Shown here: piece after piece, positions 4,528 through 5,236 of the stretch
Layout: the number at the start of each line of letters is the position of its first letter
How positions within the stretch are numbered: position 1 is the stretch's first letter
Assembly (NCBI GenBank): GCA_020026435.1
Contig: JAHHQK010000069.1
Span: 1-5,236 of the forward strand
Source of the DNA: Alistipes sp.
GTDB taxonomy: Bacteria; Bacteroidota; Bacteroidia; Bacteroidales; Rikenellaceae
Length of the DNA stretch: 5,236 nucleotides
Direction of reading: 5' to 3'
The notes under the pieces: generated by a model
Database searches by the model: none
The model's input: only the letters and a program-made list of their open reading frames with translations
What the model was told of the DNA's origin: nothing
Program-made: the position numbers and the translations under genes

Positions 4528-5236
4528 TCAGATAATTTGATCCTTGATGAACAATGTGTAGGTGACTGTTTCACCGCTCTTCTTCCTTACGCTATATACG
4601 GTATTCCCTTCGAGTCCGAGTCCTTTTCGCTGCTCTTCCCACGAGATCTCCTTTACCGGGCGGCCGTTGATCGAAAGAATCACGTCTCCGAGTTCGAATC
4701 CGGCCTTTTGGGCTATGCCCCCTTCATACAGGTGGGAGACAATCCATCCGTCGCAGATGTCCGTGCGGTCGATGGTGTTCATGTGTGTGTTCGACGATTT
4801 TGAATAGGTCGCTTTCCGGTTATTCCTCTTCACCCACACGGAGGCATTCTCCGGATCGATGATGATGTCGTAGAGAGACCAAATCATGTTGCCGATGATT
4901 CCCGAATAGAAGTTGTTGCCGGACAGGGTACCTTTCTGGTTGAGGGAGTAGTCTATGACGATATTCTCCAACGTGTCGCCCATCGAGAAACCGGAGGCGC
5001 GCAGGTAGACTTGTTCCGACCCGCCTCCGATACCTCCGGCCAGACAGGTGGAACGAACCCGGGGGGTATTTTCCAGGTGGAGACTCGAGGCGGCTTTCCT
5101 GGTGAGTTTTACGCTTCCTCCGCCACCTGTATCCATCAGGAACCAGCCGTCAACGACATTCTCGGCGTCGATCGTCAGCCTGGACTTGATGTAGATTCTG
5201 TTGCCTTCAAATTTTGCATCGAGTTTCCGATAGCCC
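4528..5236 (-). CDS. Retropepsin-like aspartic protease with C-terminal PDZ domain (N-terminus cut by right edge)
   Basis: The frame is open from the right edge to TGA at 4528-4530, giving 235 visible residues; an internal Met at 5136 is not the start. Counting from the edge, residues 30-43 read GWFLMDTGGGGSVK. This has the hydrophobic-hydrophobic-D-T-G layout of a retropepsin active site, with D35 as the candidate catalytic aspartate. The second half of the fold carries YSGIIGNMIW (110-119) and LYDIIIDPENASVWVKR (121-137), matching the GIIG-x-x-x-x and IDY-x-x-x-x-V pattern of Asp_protease_2 proteins. Residues about 159-233 form a PDZ domain with IAQKAGFELGDVILSINGRP (174-193). Related Bacteroidales proteins are usually exported, but any signal peptide would be outside the window. 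The active-site stretch has four consecutive glycines, unlike the usual DTGA-x-x-S/T, so activity is likely but unproven. The role is unknown. Confidence 0.85.
   Translation of the reverse strand, partial: GYRKLDAKFEGNRIYIKSRLTIDAENVVDGWFLMDTGGGGSVKLTRKAASSLHLENTPRVRSTCLAGGIGGGSEQVYLRASGFSMGDTLENIVIDYSLNQKGTLSGNNFYSGIIGNMIWSLYDIIIDPENASVWVKRNNRKATYSKSSNTHMNTIDRTDICDGWIVSHLYEGGIAQKAGFELGDVILSINGRPVKEISWEEQRKGLGLEGNTVYSVRKKSGETVTYTLFIKDQII

Overview
The window looks like chromosomal DNA from a GC-rich member of the order Bacteroidales, plausibly Alistipes or a relative. This is inferred from the high-GC coding sequence, an AT-rich divergent promoter region carrying TAnnTTTG boxes (the Bacteroidetes -7 element), gene starts without clear Shine-Dalgarno sequences, and protein types common in that group (a CD225 plus DUF2752 gene pair and a retropepsin-PDZ protein). 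The genus is a guess; no rRNA or other marker is present. Both window edges cut genes.

Layout, left to right. (1) 1-1392, minus strand: the first 464 residues of a Clp-family AAA+ ATPase, resembling ClpA, with its C-terminal half beyond the left edge. (2) 1393-1824: about 430 bases without a convincing gene, holding several inverted repeats. One of them (1456-1501) looks like a minus-strand intrinsic terminator separating the upstream operon from the Clp gene. (3) 1825-3609, minus strand: a two-gene operon, rarA (replication-associated AAA+ ATPase) followed 6 bases later by a YfcE/MJ0936-type metallophosphoesterase. (4) 3610-3721: an AT-rich divergent promoter region with a near-perfect 22-bp palindrome that contains a -7-like box on each strand. 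(5) 3722-4399, plus strand: two small membrane-protein genes separated by 3 bases, a CD225/dispanin protein and a DUF2752 protein. (6) 4400-4527: a short gap ending in a strong, strand-biased terminator hairpin for the gene to its right. (7) 4528-5236, minus strand: the C-terminal 235 residues of a retropepsin-like aspartic protease with a C-terminal PDZ domain; its N-terminus lies beyond the right edge.

Most of the window is ordinary housekeeping: protein quality control, replication-fork maintenance and a phosphoesterase. The parts most worth a second look are the CD225-DUF2752 membrane pair, the palindromic promoter facing it, and the hairpin-rich gap at 1393-1824 with a possible small reading frame. 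I see no CRISPR array, insertion sequence, tRNA, rRNA or attachment site, and no clear evidence for a new multi-gene system.
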